DNA of 64,000 nt from Methylobacterium variabile (GCF_001043975.1 NZ_LABY01000053.1:1-64000); one strand, 5' to 3'; shown: positions 1 to 8,952, numbered from the stretch's first letter. The notes: generated from the letters alone by a model not told the origin. A program made the numbers and translations.

Positions 1-13
1 GGGTAATACCGCC

Positions 14-114
14 GCGCCTTCGAACGGACTCGTTCGGAGGCGCAAGGCAAGCCCGAACGGGCGCCGGCGCTGATGCGCCGGACGCCTTCGCATCGACGTG
101 TCGATGCGAAGGCG
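14..114. repeat. Two hairpin-forming palindromes downstream of tRNA-Gly genes
   Basis: Two strong inverted repeats are visible. Positions 14-43 form a 13-bp stem (one G-U) with a 4-nt loop. Positions 83-114 form a perfect 15-bp stem with only two central bases (32-bp palindrome). Both carry a GCGCCTTCG-type arm. They lie just downstream of the leftward tRNA-Gly genes, so they could end that transcript, but no T-tract follows in that direction. They could equally be REP-like elements. No gene is evident between 1 and 158. Confidence 0.55.
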
Positions 115-158
115 CGAGGGTATGAGGCTGCGCTTGATTAGATCGTCATGGGGAGAAA

Positions 159-233
159 TGGAGCGGGCGAAGGGATTCGAACCCTCGACCCCAACCTTGG
201 CAAGGTTGTGCTCTACCCCTGAGCTACACCCGC
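159..233 (-). tRNA. tRNA-Gly (GCC), copy 1
   Basis: Read on the minus strand this is a 75-nt tRNA with the CCA end encoded. The acceptor stem GCGGGTG pairs with CGCCCGC, the D-arm has GTAGCTCAG, the anticodon arm CCTTGCCAAGG carries GCC, and the T-arm contains GGTTCGAATCC. It decodes GGC/GGU glycine codons. The next copy starts 24 bp away. Confidence 0.96.
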
Positions 234-257
234 TCACTCTGCGAGGCCCGACGAACT

Positions 258-332
258 TGGAGCGGGCGAAGGGATTCGAACCCTCGACCCCAACCTTGGC
301 AAGGTTGTGCTCTACCCCTGAGCTACACCCGC
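258..332 (-). tRNA. tRNA-Gly (GCC), copy 2
   Basis: Identical in sequence, by eye, to the first copy over all 75 nt, with anticodon GCC and encoded CCA. The spacers on either side (24 and 29 bp) differ in sequence, so the unit repeated is the tRNA itself. Confidence 0.96.
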
Positions 333-361
333 CCAAACCCGTTCGGCCTTCTGTGGAAAAC

Positions 362-436
362 TGGAGCGGGCGAAGGGATTCGAACCCTCGACCCCAACCT
401 TGGCAAGGTTGTGCTCTACCCCTGAGCTACACCCGC
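362..436 (-). tRNA. tRNA-Gly (GCC), copy 3
   Basis: Third tandem copy, again 75 nt with GCC anticodon and encoded CCA. It is the promoter-proximal member of the leftward array. The promoter would lie in 437-536, where I could not pick out a clear -35/-10 pair. Confidence 0.96.
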
Positions 437-536
437 TCGCTGTTTTCCGCGGCGACACCGTAGCGGCGCCGATGAGCGGCATAAACACCATTCCGCCGGG
501 CAGCGCAAGGGGTTCCGGAGCCGGCTTCCGGGCCTC

Positions 537-1007
537 CTACCAGGTGGCGGCGGGCGGCGCGTCGCCGGCGATCTCGGCGAGGCGCGCCCGGGTCGCCGGG
601 GTGGTCTCCGGCGGCAGGGCGTCGAGGGGGAAGAACGCGGCCGCGGCGATCTCGCGGTCGGGACGCTTCGGCACCGGCACCGTGAAGGCGCGGGCGACGT
701 AGAGCGCGACGTGGTCGCGCTTCGAGGCGCGCCGGTTGTAGTAGAAGCCGTGCAGCGCCGGCGTCGCGCCAGGGTCGAGGACGATCTCGGCCTCCTCCCG
801 AAACTCACGGGTGATGGCCTCGATCGCGGTCTCGCCCGGCTCGACGCCGCCGCCCGGCAGGTGCCAGCCGTCCATGTAGGTGTGGCGCACGAGGCAGACG
901 CGGTTCTCGGCATCGATCGCCGCGCCGCGCACGCCGAGGGTCATGCCGCGGGTGAAGCGCCAGACGAAGTGGGCGCCCCGCATCAGCAGGGCCTGCTTGC
1001 GCGTCAT
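537..1007 (-). CDS. NUDIX hydrolase
   Basis: A 156-residue NUDIX-family pyrophosphohydrolase, which cleaves nucleoside diphosphates linked to another moiety and needs divalent metal. The NUDIX box starts at GGGVEPGE and runs through REFREEAEI, so the metal-binding REXXEE core is intact. The glycine normally near the end of the box is glutamate here. An N-terminal stretch (WRFTRGMTLGVRGAAID) leads into the fold. The substrate cannot be told from sequence. It lies 21 bp upstream of the FAH-family gene and probably shares its leftward direction of transcription. Confidence 0.88.
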   Translation of the reverse strand: MTRKQALLMRGAHFVWRFTRGMTLGVRGAAIDAENRVCLVRHTYMDGWHLPGGGVEPGETAIEAITREFREEAEIVLDPGATPALHGFYYNRRASKRDHVALYVARAFTVPVPKRPDREIAAAAFFPLDALPPETTPATRARLAEIAGDAPPAATW

Positions 1008-1028
1008 CCCGCGGCTCCCCGGCGGTTC

Positions 1029-1727
1029 CTAGACCACGGTCAGGCGGATCTCGCCGACGCCCTCGATCGTCCCGACCATGGTCTGGCCGCGGGAGACCGC
1101 GCCGACGCCCTCCGGCGTGCCGGCGAAGATCACGTCGCCGGGCTCGAGGGCGAAGTAGGTCGACAGGTAGGCGATCTGCTCGGCCACCGACCAGATCATG
1201 TCCGAGAGGTCGCCCTTCTGGCGGACGGTGCCGTCGACCGAGAGGGTGATGGCGCCCTTCGCCGGATGGCCGATGACGGAGGCGGGCTTGAGGGTGCCGA
1301 CAGGGCCCGACAGGTCGGAGGCCTTGCCGAGCTCCCAGGAGCGGCGCAGGGCCTTGGCGTCGTCCTGCAGGTCGCGCCGGGTCATGTCGAGGCCGACCGC
1401 GTAGCCGTAGACGTGGTCGAGGGCCTGGGCGACCGGGATGTCGCGCCCGCCCTTGGAGAGCGCCACCACCAGCTCGACCTCGTGGTGGTAGTTCGCGGTC
1501 TTCGGCGGGTAGGGGTGCTCCACCGTCACGCCCTCCGGCACCACCTGCAGGGCGTCGGCGGGCTTCATGAAGAAGAACGGCGGCTCGCGGGTCGGGTCGG
1601 CGCCCATCTCCCGGGCATGGGCGGCGAAGTTGCGCCCCACGCAGTAGACCCGGCGGACGGGAAACAGGTCTTCGGTGCCGTCGATCGGGAGCGCGACGCG
1701 CGGCGGGTTCGGGATCACGGAGAGCAT
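1029..1727 (-). CDS. Fumarylacetoacetate hydrolase (FAH) family protein
   Basis: A 232-residue single-domain FAH-family enzyme, the size of fumarylpyruvate hydrolases and related acylpyruvases that cut C-C bonds of beta-diketones. The family start RVYCVGRNFAAHAREMG and the metal-binding HHEVELVVAL segment (both acidic residues kept) are visible, as is the closing GDVIFAGTPEGVGAV motif. Family knowledge suggests a role in aromatic compound or tyrosine catabolism, or as an oxaloacetate/acylpyruvate hydrolase. No other pathway genes are adjacent, so the substrate is open. The ATG at 1727 starts directly before a conserved-looking N-terminus. Confidence 0.85.
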   Translation of the reverse strand: MLSVIPNPPRVALPIDGTEDLFPVRRVYCVGRNFAAHAREMGADPTREPPFFFMKPADALQVVPEGVTVEHPYPPKTANYHHEVELVVALSKGGRDIPVAQALDHVYGYAVGLDMTRRDLQDDAKALRRSWELGKASDLSGPVGTLKPASVIGHPAKGAITLSVDGTVRQKGDLSDMIWSVAEQIAYLSTYFALEPGDVIFAGTPEGVGAVSRGQTMVGTIEGVGEIRLTVV

Positions 1728-1864
1728 GGGTCTGCTGTCTCGGGCAGGGTTTCGCGATGGAGCCGCGCGTCTTGGAAAAAGGGCCGGCCGACCGCTATCT
1801 AGAGGGCGGCCCGGCGGCGCGCCATCCCGGCCCGCCGCAACCCTCCTCCGCCAAGCTCCCGCCC

Positions 1865-3343
1865 GTGACCCACAGCCTGCTTGCCACCCTCGCGGCCCGC
1901 CTCGGGCCCGCGCACGTCCTCACCGACGAGACCGACCTCGCCCCCCACCTTGCCGAGACCCGCGGCCTCTACCACGGCCGGGCCCTGGCGGTCGTGCGCC
2001 CGCGCGACACCGCGGAGGTCGCCTTCGTGGTGCGGGCCTGCGCCTCGGCGCAGGTGCCGGTGGTGGCCCATGGCGGCAATACCGGGCTCGTCGGCGGTGG
2101 TGTGCCGTTCGGGGGCGTGGTGATCTCGCTCACCCGCCTCGACCGGGTGCGGGCGGTCGATCCGCTCGACGCCACCATCACGGTCGAGGCCGGCTGCGTG
2201 CTCGCCACCGTGCAGCAGGCGGCGGACGCGGCCGGGATGCTGTTTCCGCTCTCGCTCGCCTCTGAGGGCTCCTGCCGCATCGGCGGCAACCTTGCCACCA
2301 ACGCCGGCGGCACGGCGGTGCTGGCCTACGGCAACGCCCGCGAGCTGACGCTCGGCCTCGAGGTGGTGCTGGCGGACGGGCAGGTCTGGAACGGCCTGCG
2401 GGCCCTGCGCAAGGACAATTCCGGCTACGACCTGAAGAACCTCTTCATCGGCTCGGAAGGCACCCTCGGCATCATCACGGCGGCGGTGCTGCGGCTGCAC
2501 CCGAAGCCGGTGTCGAAGGCCACCGCGTTCCTCGGCCTCGCCTCGGCGCGGGCGGCGCTCGACGCATTCGGGCGCCTGCGCGACGGGCTCGGGCCCCGGC
2601 TCACCGCCTTCGAGTACGTGCCGCGCTTCCCTCTCGAGGTCGTCCTGCGCCACCTGCCCGGCGCCGTGCGCCCGCTCGTCGGCGACCACGCGGCCTACGC
2701 CCTCGTCGAGATCTCCTCCCCGGCTCCGGACGCGGGCGGCGAGCTCGAGGCGCAGCTGGCCGAGCTGATCGAGGCCGGGCTCGCCGAGGACGCGGTGCTG
2801 GCCCAGAGCGAGGCGCAGGGTTCGGCCCTCTGGCGCCTGCGCGAGAGCCTGTCGGAGATGCAAGGATACGAGGGCGGCTCGATCAAGCACGACGTCTCGG
2901 TGCCGGTGTCCCGGGTGGCGGAGTTCCTGGAGCGGGCCACCGCCGCCTGCGAGGCGGCGCTTCCCGGCGTGCGGGTCTGCGCCTTCGGGCATTTCGGCGA
3001 CGGCAACATCCACTTCAACCTGACCCAGCCGGTCGGGGCCGAGAAGGCGGCCTTCCTGGCCGAGTGGCCGCACTTCAACCGCATCGTCCACGACATCGTC
3101 CACGCCATGGACGGCTCGATCGCGGCCGAGCACGGCGTCGGGCTCATCAAGCGCGACGAGCTGCCCCGCTACAAGGACCCGGTCGCCCTCGACCTGATGC
3201 GCCGCCTCAAGGGCGCCCTCGATCCGAAGGGCATCCTCAATCCCGGCAAGGTGCTGGCACCCGCGGGCGAAGGCCCGGAGGCGCTGCCGGTCGCGCAGGC
3301 CGTGCGGCCGTATCCGGCCGCACGGTCGGATACGGCCGCATGA
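1865..3343 (+). CDS. FAD-binding oxidase (D-2-hydroxyacid dehydrogenase type)
   Basis: Flavoprotein of the GlcD/D-2-hydroxyglutarate dehydrogenase group, which oxidises D-2-hydroxyacids and passes electrons onward. The FAD-binding motif HGGNTGLVGGGVPFGG lies near residue 70. The SEGSCRIGGNLATNAGG and GSEGTLGIIT motifs follow. The C-terminal FAD-oxidase domain ends with FGHFGDGNIHFN and the signature AAEHGVGLIKR. I chose the GTG at 1865 (492 aa) because the 36 residues upstream of it are proline-rich, low complexity and unlike the family. An ATG at 1757 gives 528 aa. The last codons overlap the next gene by an ATGA. Confidence 0.85.
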   Translation: MTHSLLATLAARLGPAHVLTDETDLAPHLAETRGLYHGRALAVVRPRDTAEVAFVVRACASAQVPVVAHGGNTGLVGGGVPFGGVVISLTRLDRVRAVDPLDATITVEAGCVLATVQQAADAAGMLFPLSLASEGSCRIGGNLATNAGGTAVLAYGNARELTLGLEVVLADGQVWNGLRALRKDNSGYDLKNLFIGSEGTLGIITAAVLRLHPKPVSKATAFLGLASARAALDAFGRLRDGLGPRLTAFEYVPRFPLEVVLRHLPGAVRPLVGDHAAYALVEISSPAPDAGGELEAQLAELIEAGLAEDAVLAQSEAQGSALWRLRESLSEMQGYEGGSIKHDVSVPVSRVAEFLERATAACEAALPGVRVCAFGHFGDGNIHFNLTQPVGAEKAAFLAEWPHFNRIVHDIVHAMDGSIAAEHGVGLIKRDELPRYKDPVALDLMRRLKGALDPKGILNPGKVLAPAGEGPEALPVAQAVRPYPAARSDTAA

Positions 3344-4413
3344 TCTCGCTGTTCCGCTCGGCGCCTCCGGAGCCGGCGGGCTTCACCGCGGCGGCCCTGC
3401 TCGGCGCCTTCGAGAGCCTGGGCGACAATTGCGAGTTCGGCATCGCCCAGCGCTACGCCGGAGCCGATCCCCTCGGGCTGTTCCGCCTGTCCTCGGCGCC
3501 GATCGCCGACCTCACCCACGCGGTCGAGACCCGGTTCGCCCATTACGGCGGGCCCGACGACATCGAGGTCCGGGTCGGCGCCGGCGGCTACCTGTTCTGC
3601 CACAGCCGGGCCTACGGCTTCGCCTACCACACCGGCGACATGGCGCCCCGCACCCGGCCGGCGGACATCCTCCAGCGGGAGATCCGCCGGATCGACTACC
3701 TGAAGCAGCGGCTGCTCGCCGACCTCGCCGAGGGCGAGAAGATCCTCGTCCGCAAGGGCCCGCCGGGGGAGACGGACGAGGCGGTGCGGCGCCTCCTCGC
3801 CGCCCTGCGGGCGATCGGCCCGGTGACGCTGCTGCGGGTGTGCGAGGCCGAGGCAGACCGTCCGCCCGGCCCCGTCGCCTGGCGCGGCGAGGGCCTGATG
3901 CAGGGAGCGCTGCCGCGCTTCGCCCCTTACGCCGCCGCGACGGATGCCGACATCGAGGGCTGGCTCGCCGTCTGCGGCCGGGCCTACGCCCTGCGCCACA
4001 GCCTGGTCGCGCCGCCGGACCTGGCGCCGGCCGGCCCGCCGCTCCTCGACGCGCCCGGGACCACCCGCCACGTCCTGCCGGCCGCCGCACCCGATCCTGG
4101 CCTCCTCGTGGGACCCCGCCCGGTCACCGGCTTGCGCCCGAACCGCCTCCACGTCGTCTCGGCCGAGATCCGGCTGCCGGAGGATTTTCCCGGGATCCGG
4201 GCCGCCCTCGCGGTCGTCGACTCCCCGGCCCACGCCCGCAGCGAGGCGGATCCCGCCCGCCGGGGCACCTGGCAGACGGTCTACACCGCCATCAAGACGC
4301 GCAAGCGCCAGACCGAGGCCGAGTTCGGGCTGATGCTGGCCGGCCCCGCCGGGACGGCGGCCGAGGCGCGCCGCTGGCGGGTGACGGAGGGCTGCCTGCC
4401 GGGGCTGGCGTGA
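3340..4413 (+). CDS. Conserved hypothetical protein, DUF-like (ESLGDNCEFG family)
   Basis: A 357-residue protein starting at an ATG that overlaps the stop of the oxidase gene (ATGA), so the two are translationally coupled. The N-terminus contains FESLGDNCEFGIAQRY followed by PLGLFRLSS, a pattern I associate with uncharacterised alphaproteobacterial proteins often near glycan genes. I cannot assign an activity. The C-terminal third is rich in Arg and Pro and contains an ETEAEFGLMLAGP stretch. No signal peptide or membrane segment is apparent. Confidence 0.7.
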   Translation: MISLFRSAPPEPAGFTAAALLGAFESLGDNCEFGIAQRYAGADPLGLFRLSSAPIADLTHAVETRFAHYGGPDDIEVRVGAGGYLFCHSRAYGFAYHTGDMAPRTRPADILQREIRRIDYLKQRLLADLAEGEKILVRKGPPGETDEAVRRLLAALRAIGPVTLLRVCEAEADRPPGPVAWRGEGLMQGALPRFAPYAAATDADIEGWLAVCGRAYALRHSLVAPPDLAPAGPPLLDAPGTTRHVLPAAAPDPGLLVGPRPVTGLRPNRLHVVSAEIRLPEDFPGIRAALAVVDSPAHARSEADPARRGTWQTVYTAIKTRKRQTEAEFGLMLAGPAGTAAEARRWRVTEGCLPGLA

Positions 4414-4453
4414 GGTCGCCGACCCCGCGAGCGGGCACAGGACTCGCGTGGCC

Positions 4454-4711
4454 TCAGCCGCCCGTCAGCCGCCCCGCGCTCCTGCGAACGATCACCGCCG
4501 CGAGGTCGCCGACGCTTCGGAGGCCGTCGACCTCCCGGGTGGTGAGGGTGATCCGAAAATGCGCCTCGACCGCGACGATGATCTCGATCATCCGTGTCGA
4601 GTCCCAGCCCTCGACGTCCTCGGCGGTCAGCCCGGGCGAGAGCGCGATCGGCTCGCCGAAGATCTCCTCGAACAGCGGGCCCAGCTCCGCCAGCACGGCG
4701 TCCTCGGTCAT
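4454..4711 (-). CDS. Acyl carrier protein
   Basis: An 85-residue ACP-like protein that would carry acyl or aminoacyl groups on a phosphopantetheine arm. The attachment site reads EGWDSTRMIEII, with the DS motif intact but Thr where DSL is usual. It is acidic, with predicted helices before and after. Start ATG 4711 fits ACP length; a longer in-frame extension upstream is basic and unlike ACPs. No ketosynthase or NRPS gene is adjacent, so the partner is encoded elsewhere. It is separate from the lipid A ACP at 17534-17821. Confidence 0.85.
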   Translation of the reverse strand: MTEDAVLAELGPLFEEIFGEPIALSPGLTAEDVEGWDSTRMIEIIVAVEAHFRITLTTREVDGLRSVGDLAAVIVRRSAGRLTGG

Positions 4712-4984
4712 GGTGGGGTCCTCGACAGTGCCGCGGCGATCCAGCGCGAACCGGGTCGCCGCGATCTTAAGGGGAATCGCATCGCGCGAGTCTGCCGGGA
4801 TCCTCGCGTCCTGCACCGCTTTCGTAGCCCGGGCGGACATCGCTTCGTCGCGTGACGCGGTGAGCGGGCCGGTGCCCGCGCGCAGCCGTGTTCCCCGCGC
4901 CGGGGTGGCCTGTTCGCCCGCGTCTTGCATGGACTGACTGAGTTGCTAGCTCAGAGCGTCAAGAGACTCCCGGAGAGCCCCGGC

Positions 4985-7351
4985 ATGAACGCCCGTCCCG
5001 ACGCCCGCGACTTCGCCAGCCCGCAGAAATTCGGCATCGGCCAGCCCGTGCCGCGGGCGGAGGACCCGGTGCTGGTGCGGGGCGAAGGGCGCTACACCGA
5101 CGACCTCGCCCTCGACGGGCAGGCCTACGGCGTGTTCGTGCGCAGCCCGATCGCCCACGGATACCTGCGGGGCATCGACGCGGAGGCCGCGCTCGCGATG
5201 CCGGGCGTCCTCAAGGTCGTCACCGCGGCCGACCTCGAGGGCTACGGGCCGATCGGCAACGCCCTGCCGTTCAAGAACCAGGACGGCACGCCGATGCGCA
5301 AGCCGCCCCAGCATTCCCTGAGCGTGGACCGGGTGCGCTACGTCGGCGAGCCGGTCGCCCTCGTGGTGGCCGAGACCCTGGCCGAGGCCCGCGACGCCGC
5401 CGAGGCGGTGGTGCTCGACATCGAGGACCTGCCCGTCGTCACGACCCCGGACGAGGCCGCCGCCGAGGGCGCCCCCCTCCTCCACGACGACGCGCCCGGC
5501 AACCTCGCCCTCGACTTCCGCACCGGCGACCAGGCGGCGACGGAGGCGGCTTTCTCCAAGGCGGCCCACGTCGTCTCCCTCGACCTTCTCAACAACCGCC
5601 TCGTCATCAACCCGATGGAGCCGCGCTCGGCCATCGGCGTGTACGAGCCCGAGGACGGCCGCTTCACCCTCCATGTCGGCTCGCAGGGCGTGTTCGGCCT
5701 GCGCAACAACCTCGCCGAGGGCGTGCTGAAGCTGCCCCGCGACAAGGTGCGGGTGCTCACCGGCAATGTCGGCGGCTCGTTCGGCATGAAGGCGCCGGTC
5801 TATCCCGAGTATCTGCCGCTGCTCCAGGCGGCGAAGCTCCTGGGCCGGCCGGTGAAGTGGACCGACCTGCGCTCCGAGAGCTTCCTGTCCGACCATCACG
5901 GCCGCGACGTCGCGGTGAATGCGGAACTGGCGCTCGACGCCGAGGGCACCTTCCTGGCCTTCCGGGTGACGGGCCGCGCCAACATGGGCGGATACCTCAA
6001 CCCGCTGGCGCCCCTGTTCCAGACCGTCAACATTGCCCGCAACATGGTCGGCGTGTACCGCACTCCGGTCTTCGACGTGACGGTCGCCTGCCTGTTCACC
6101 AACACCACGCCGATCGGCGCCTACCGGGGCGCCGGGCGCCCCGAGGGCAACTACTTCATCGAGCGCCTGATCGACACGGCCGCCGCCGAGACCGGCCTCG
6201 ACCGGGTGGAGCTGCGCCGCCGCAACCACATCCGCCCGGCCGACATGCCCTACAAGGCCCCGTCGGGCCTCACCTACGACAGCGGCGACTTCCCGGCGGT
6301 GCTCGACCGGGCGCTCCAGGCCGCCGACTGGGACGGCTTCCCGGCCCGGCGCGCCGAGAGCGAGGCGCACGGCAAGCTCCGCGGCATCGGCATCGGCGAC
6401 TACCTCGAGATCACGGCGCCGCCGCAGAACGAGATGGGCGGCATCCGCTTCGAGGCCGACGGCACGGTGACGATCATCACCGGCACCCTCGATTACGGCC
6501 AGGGCCACCTGACGCCCTTCGCCCAGGTGCTGCACGACCGCCTCGGCATCCCGCTCGACCGCATCCGCCTGCTCCAGGGCGACAGCGACCAGCTCATCGC
6601 CGGCGGCGGCACCGGCGGCTCGAAATCGCTGATGGCAAGCGGCACGGCGCTGGTCGAGGCCGGCGACCTCGTGATCGCCAAGGGGCGCGAGGCCGCGGCC
6701 TCGGTGCTCGAGACCGGCCCCGCCGACATCGAGTTCCGCGACGGGCGCTTCACCATCGCGGGCACCGACCGGGGCATCGGCCTCCTCGAGCTCGCCGCCA
6801 AGGTGCGCGCCGGCCTGCCCGACCCGTCCGCGCCGAAGAGCCTCGATGTCGCCCACACCCACAAGGAATCGCCCTCGGCCTTCCCGAACGGCTGCCACGT
6901 CGCCGAGGTGGAGGTCGATCCCGAGACCGGCGTCACCACGGTGGTGCGCTACACCACGGTCAACGACTTCGGCACGCTGGTGAACCCGATGCTGGTCGAG
7001 GGCCAGCTCCACGGCGGCGTGGTCCAGGGCATCGGCCAGGCCCTGATGGAGCGCACCGCCTACGACGAGCAGGGCCAGCTCGTGACCGGCTCGTTCATGG
7101 ATTACTGCCTGCCGCGGGCCTCCGACGCGCCGTTCATGGGCTTCGAGAGCCACGCCGTGCCGGCGACCACCAACCCCCTCGGGGTGAAGGGCTGCGGCGA
7201 GGCGGGCTGCGCCGGCTCGCTGCCCTCGGTGATGAACGCCCTCGTCGACGCGCTGCGCCCCCGCGGCATCCGCCACATCAACATGCCGGCGACCCCGCAG
7301 GCGATCTGGTCGGCGCTGCAGGAGGCCGGAACGGCGGGAGGCCGCGCGTGA
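4985..7351 (+). CDS. Xanthine/CO-dehydrogenase-type molybdopterin subunit
   Basis: A 788-residue large subunit of the xanthine oxidase family, which hydroxylates its substrate at a Mo-cytosine-dinucleotide centre. The first domain ends near residue 130. The Moco-binding signatures GGSFGMK (about 262), GAYRGAGRPEG (about 377) and GCGEAGCAG with the catalytic Glu (about 734) are all visible. AYRGAGR is the form II (CoxL-like) loop, not the AYRCSFR loop of true CO dehydrogenases, so CO oxidation is not implied. No small [2Fe-2S] or FAD subunit lies beside it. Start ATG 4985 has GGAGAG 8 nt upstream. Confidence 0.9.
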   Translation: MNARPDARDFASPQKFGIGQPVPRAEDPVLVRGEGRYTDDLALDGQAYGVFVRSPIAHGYLRGIDAEAALAMPGVLKVVTAADLEGYGPIGNALPFKNQDGTPMRKPPQHSLSVDRVRYVGEPVALVVAETLAEARDAAEAVVLDIEDLPVVTTPDEAAAEGAPLLHDDAPGNLALDFRTGDQAATEAAFSKAAHVVSLDLLNNRLVINPMEPRSAIGVYEPEDGRFTLHVGSQGVFGLRNNLAEGVLKLPRDKVRVLTGNVGGSFGMKAPVYPEYLPLLQAAKLLGRPVKWTDLRSESFLSDHHGRDVAVNAELALDAEGTFLAFRVTGRANMGGYLNPLAPLFQTVNIARNMVGVYRTPVFDVTVACLFTNTTPIGAYRGAGRPEGNYFIERLIDTAAAETGLDRVELRRRNHIRPADMPYKAPSGLTYDSGDFPAVLDRALQAADWDGFPARRAESEAHGKLRGIGIGDYLEITAPPQNEMGGIRFEADGTVTIITGTLDYGQGHLTPFAQVLHDRLGIPLDRIRLLQGDSDQLIAGGGTGGSKSLMASGTALVEAGDLVIAKGREAAASVLETGPADIEFRDGRFTIAGTDRGIGLLELAAKVRAGLPDPSAPKSLDVAHTHKESPSAFPNGCHVAEVEVDPETGVTTVVRYTTVNDFGTLVNPMLVEGQLHGGVVQGIGQALMERTAYDEQGQLVTGSFMDYCLPRASDAPFMGFESHAVPATTNPLGVKGCGEAGCAGSLPSVMNALVDALRPRGIRHINMPATPQAIWSALQEAGTAGGRA

Positions 7352-7659
7352 GCGACCCCGTGACCCTGGCGGCCCAGGCCCGCGTCGACACCCCGCAGGG
7401 CAGCCGGTACCTGACCCAGCTCTGCAAGCACTGGAGCCACAAGTTCCCCGACACGACCTTCACGCCGGAGCGCGGCGTGGTGCCGTTCGGGGAAGGCCGC
7501 CGCTTCACGGCGGAAGCCGACCCCGAGGGCCTGACCCTGCGGGTCGAGGCGCCGGACCTGGAAAGCCTCACCCGGATGCAGGGCGTGGTGGCCGAGCACC
7601 TCGCCCGCTTCGCCTTCCGCGAGGATCTGGGTGGCATCGCCTGGACGCGGGTGGGGTGA
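7348..7659 (+). CDS. DUF2218 family protein
   Basis: A 103-residue protein of the DUF2218 type, recognised from SRYLTQLCKHWSHKF at the N-terminus followed by an acidic and aromatic segment and ESLTRMQGVVAEHLARFAFRE. The start is a GTG that overlaps the stop of the molybdopterin subunit (GTGA), which implies translational coupling. Function is unknown. In other bacteria the family sits near siderophore or metal genes; here the neighbour is a molybdoenzyme. Conserved His and Cys residues could bind metal, which is speculation. Confidence 0.8.
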   Translation: MSDPVTLAAQARVDTPQGSRYLTQLCKHWSHKFPDTTFTPERGVVPFGEGRRFTAEADPEGLTLRVEAPDLESLTRMQGVVAEHLARFAFREDLGGIAWTRVG

Positions 7660-7713
7660 GGCCCCACTGATCGCAGCACGAGGACACCGCTCGCCCGCAG
7701 GAGACGATTTCGC

Positions 7714-8949
7714 ATGAGCACGCACGACGCCCGCCTCGACCGGCTCGCCGAGGTCGCCGTGAGGGTCGGGCTCGGGCTCCGGCCCGGGCAGGAGCTGGTG
7801 ATGACGGCGCCCCTCGACGCGCTGCCGCTCGCCCGCCGCATCACCGCCCAGGCCTACAAGGCCGGCGCCTCGGTGGTGACGACGCTGCTCGCCGACGACC
7901 AGGCCACCCTCGCCCGGTTCGAGCACGGCCACGACGAGGCCTTCGACCACGCCGCCGGCTGGCTCTACGAGGGCATGGCCAACGCCTATCGCGGCGGCGC
8001 GGCGCGCCTGGCCATCGCGGGCGACGACCCGTCCCTGCTCGCCGGCCAGGACCCGGACAAGGTGGCGCGGGCGAACCGGGCCCGGTCCAAGGCCTACATG
8101 CCGGCGCTGGAGCAGATCGCCAACTTCTCGACCAACTGGACCATCGTCTCGGCGGCGACCCCGGCCTGGGCCCGCACGGTGTTTCCGGACCTGCCCGAGG
8201 ACCAGGCGGTCGTCCGGCTGTGGGACGCGATCTTTTCCGCCTCGCGGGTCGACGGCCCCGATCCGGTCGGCGCCTGGGAGGCCCACAACCGAGCGCTGAG
8301 CGACCGCACCGCCTATCTCAACGCCCGCCGCTACGCCGCCCTGCACTTCCGCGGCCCGGGCACCGACCTGACGGTCGGCCTCGCCGACGACCACGAGTGG
8401 TGCGGCGGCGCCACGACGGCGAAGAACGGGATCGTCTGCAACGCCAACATCCCGACCGAGGAGGTGTTCACGACGCCGCACCGCTTGCGGGTGCAGGGCC
8501 ACGTCAGCGCGACGAAACCCCTCTCCTACCAGGGCACCCTGATCGACGGCATCGCGGTGCGTTTCGAGGAGGGCCGCATCGTCGAGGCGCGGGCCCGGAC
8601 CGGGGGCGACGTGCTGGCGAAGGTCATCGACACGGACGAGGGCGCGCGCCGCCTCGGCGAGGTGGCGCTGGTGCCGGCCTCCTCGCCGATCTCGGCCTCG
8701 GGGCTCCTGTTCTGCAACACCCTGTACGACGAGAACGCCGCGAGCCACATCGCGCTCGGCCAGGCCTACAGCAAGTGCTTCCGCGACGGCGGTGCCGGGC
8801 TGACGGAGCTCGACCTTATCGCCCGCGGCGCCAACCGCAGCCTGATCCACATCGACTGGATGATCGGCTCGGCCGAGGTCGACGTCGACGGCGTCACGCC
8901 GGAGGGCAGGCCTGAGCCGCTGATGCGCCGGGGCGAGTGGGTCGACTGA
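7714..8949 (+). CDS. Aminopeptidase, M29 family (AmpS-like)
   Basis: A 411-residue M29 metallo-aminopeptidase, which removes N-terminal residues from peptides in the cytoplasm using a dinuclear metal site. Characteristic segments are GLRPGQELVMTAPLDALPLARRI at the start (helix-strand-helix), the metal-ligand region around FNTE-like positions near SSPISASGLLFCNTLYDENAASHIALGQAY, and IHIDWMIGS near the C-terminus. The length matches the family. It starts at ATG 7714, 54 bp after the DUF2218 gene, so it may be in the same transcript. The facing neighbour at 8953 is convergent. Confidence 0.9.
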   Translation: MSTHDARLDRLAEVAVRVGLGLRPGQELVMTAPLDALPLARRITAQAYKAGASVVTTLLADDQATLARFEHGHDEAFDHAAGWLYEGMANAYRGGAARLAIAGDDPSLLAGQDPDKVARANRARSKAYMPALEQIANFSTNWTIVSAATPAWARTVFPDLPEDQAVVRLWDAIFSASRVDGPDPVGAWEAHNRALSDRTAYLNARRYAALHFRGPGTDLTVGLADDHEWCGGATTAKNGIVCNANIPTEEVFTTPHRLRVQGHVSATKPLSYQGTLIDGIAVRFEEGRIVEARARTGGDVLAKVIDTDEGARRLGEVALVPASSPISASGLLFCNTLYDENAASHIALGQAYSKCFRDGGAGLTELDLIARGANRSLIHIDWMIGSAEVDVDGVTPEGRPEPLMRRGEWVD

Positions 8950-8952
8950 GCC

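Noticed and set aside
159-436. CRISPR array
   Set aside because: The regular repeats are tRNA-Gly genes with cloverleaf pairing.
98-463. Open frame covering the three tRNA genes
   Set aside because: It is an antisense readout of the repeated tRNA sequence; its repeated peptide is due to the tRNA repeats.
4938-4954. Small inverted repeat CTGAG-N7-CTCAG before the molybdopterin gene
   Set aside because: Five-base arms are too short to call an operator.
4946-7276. Long minus-strand frame opposite the molybdopterin subunit
   Set aside because: Antisense composition, no motif, and the plus strand is a clear enzyme.
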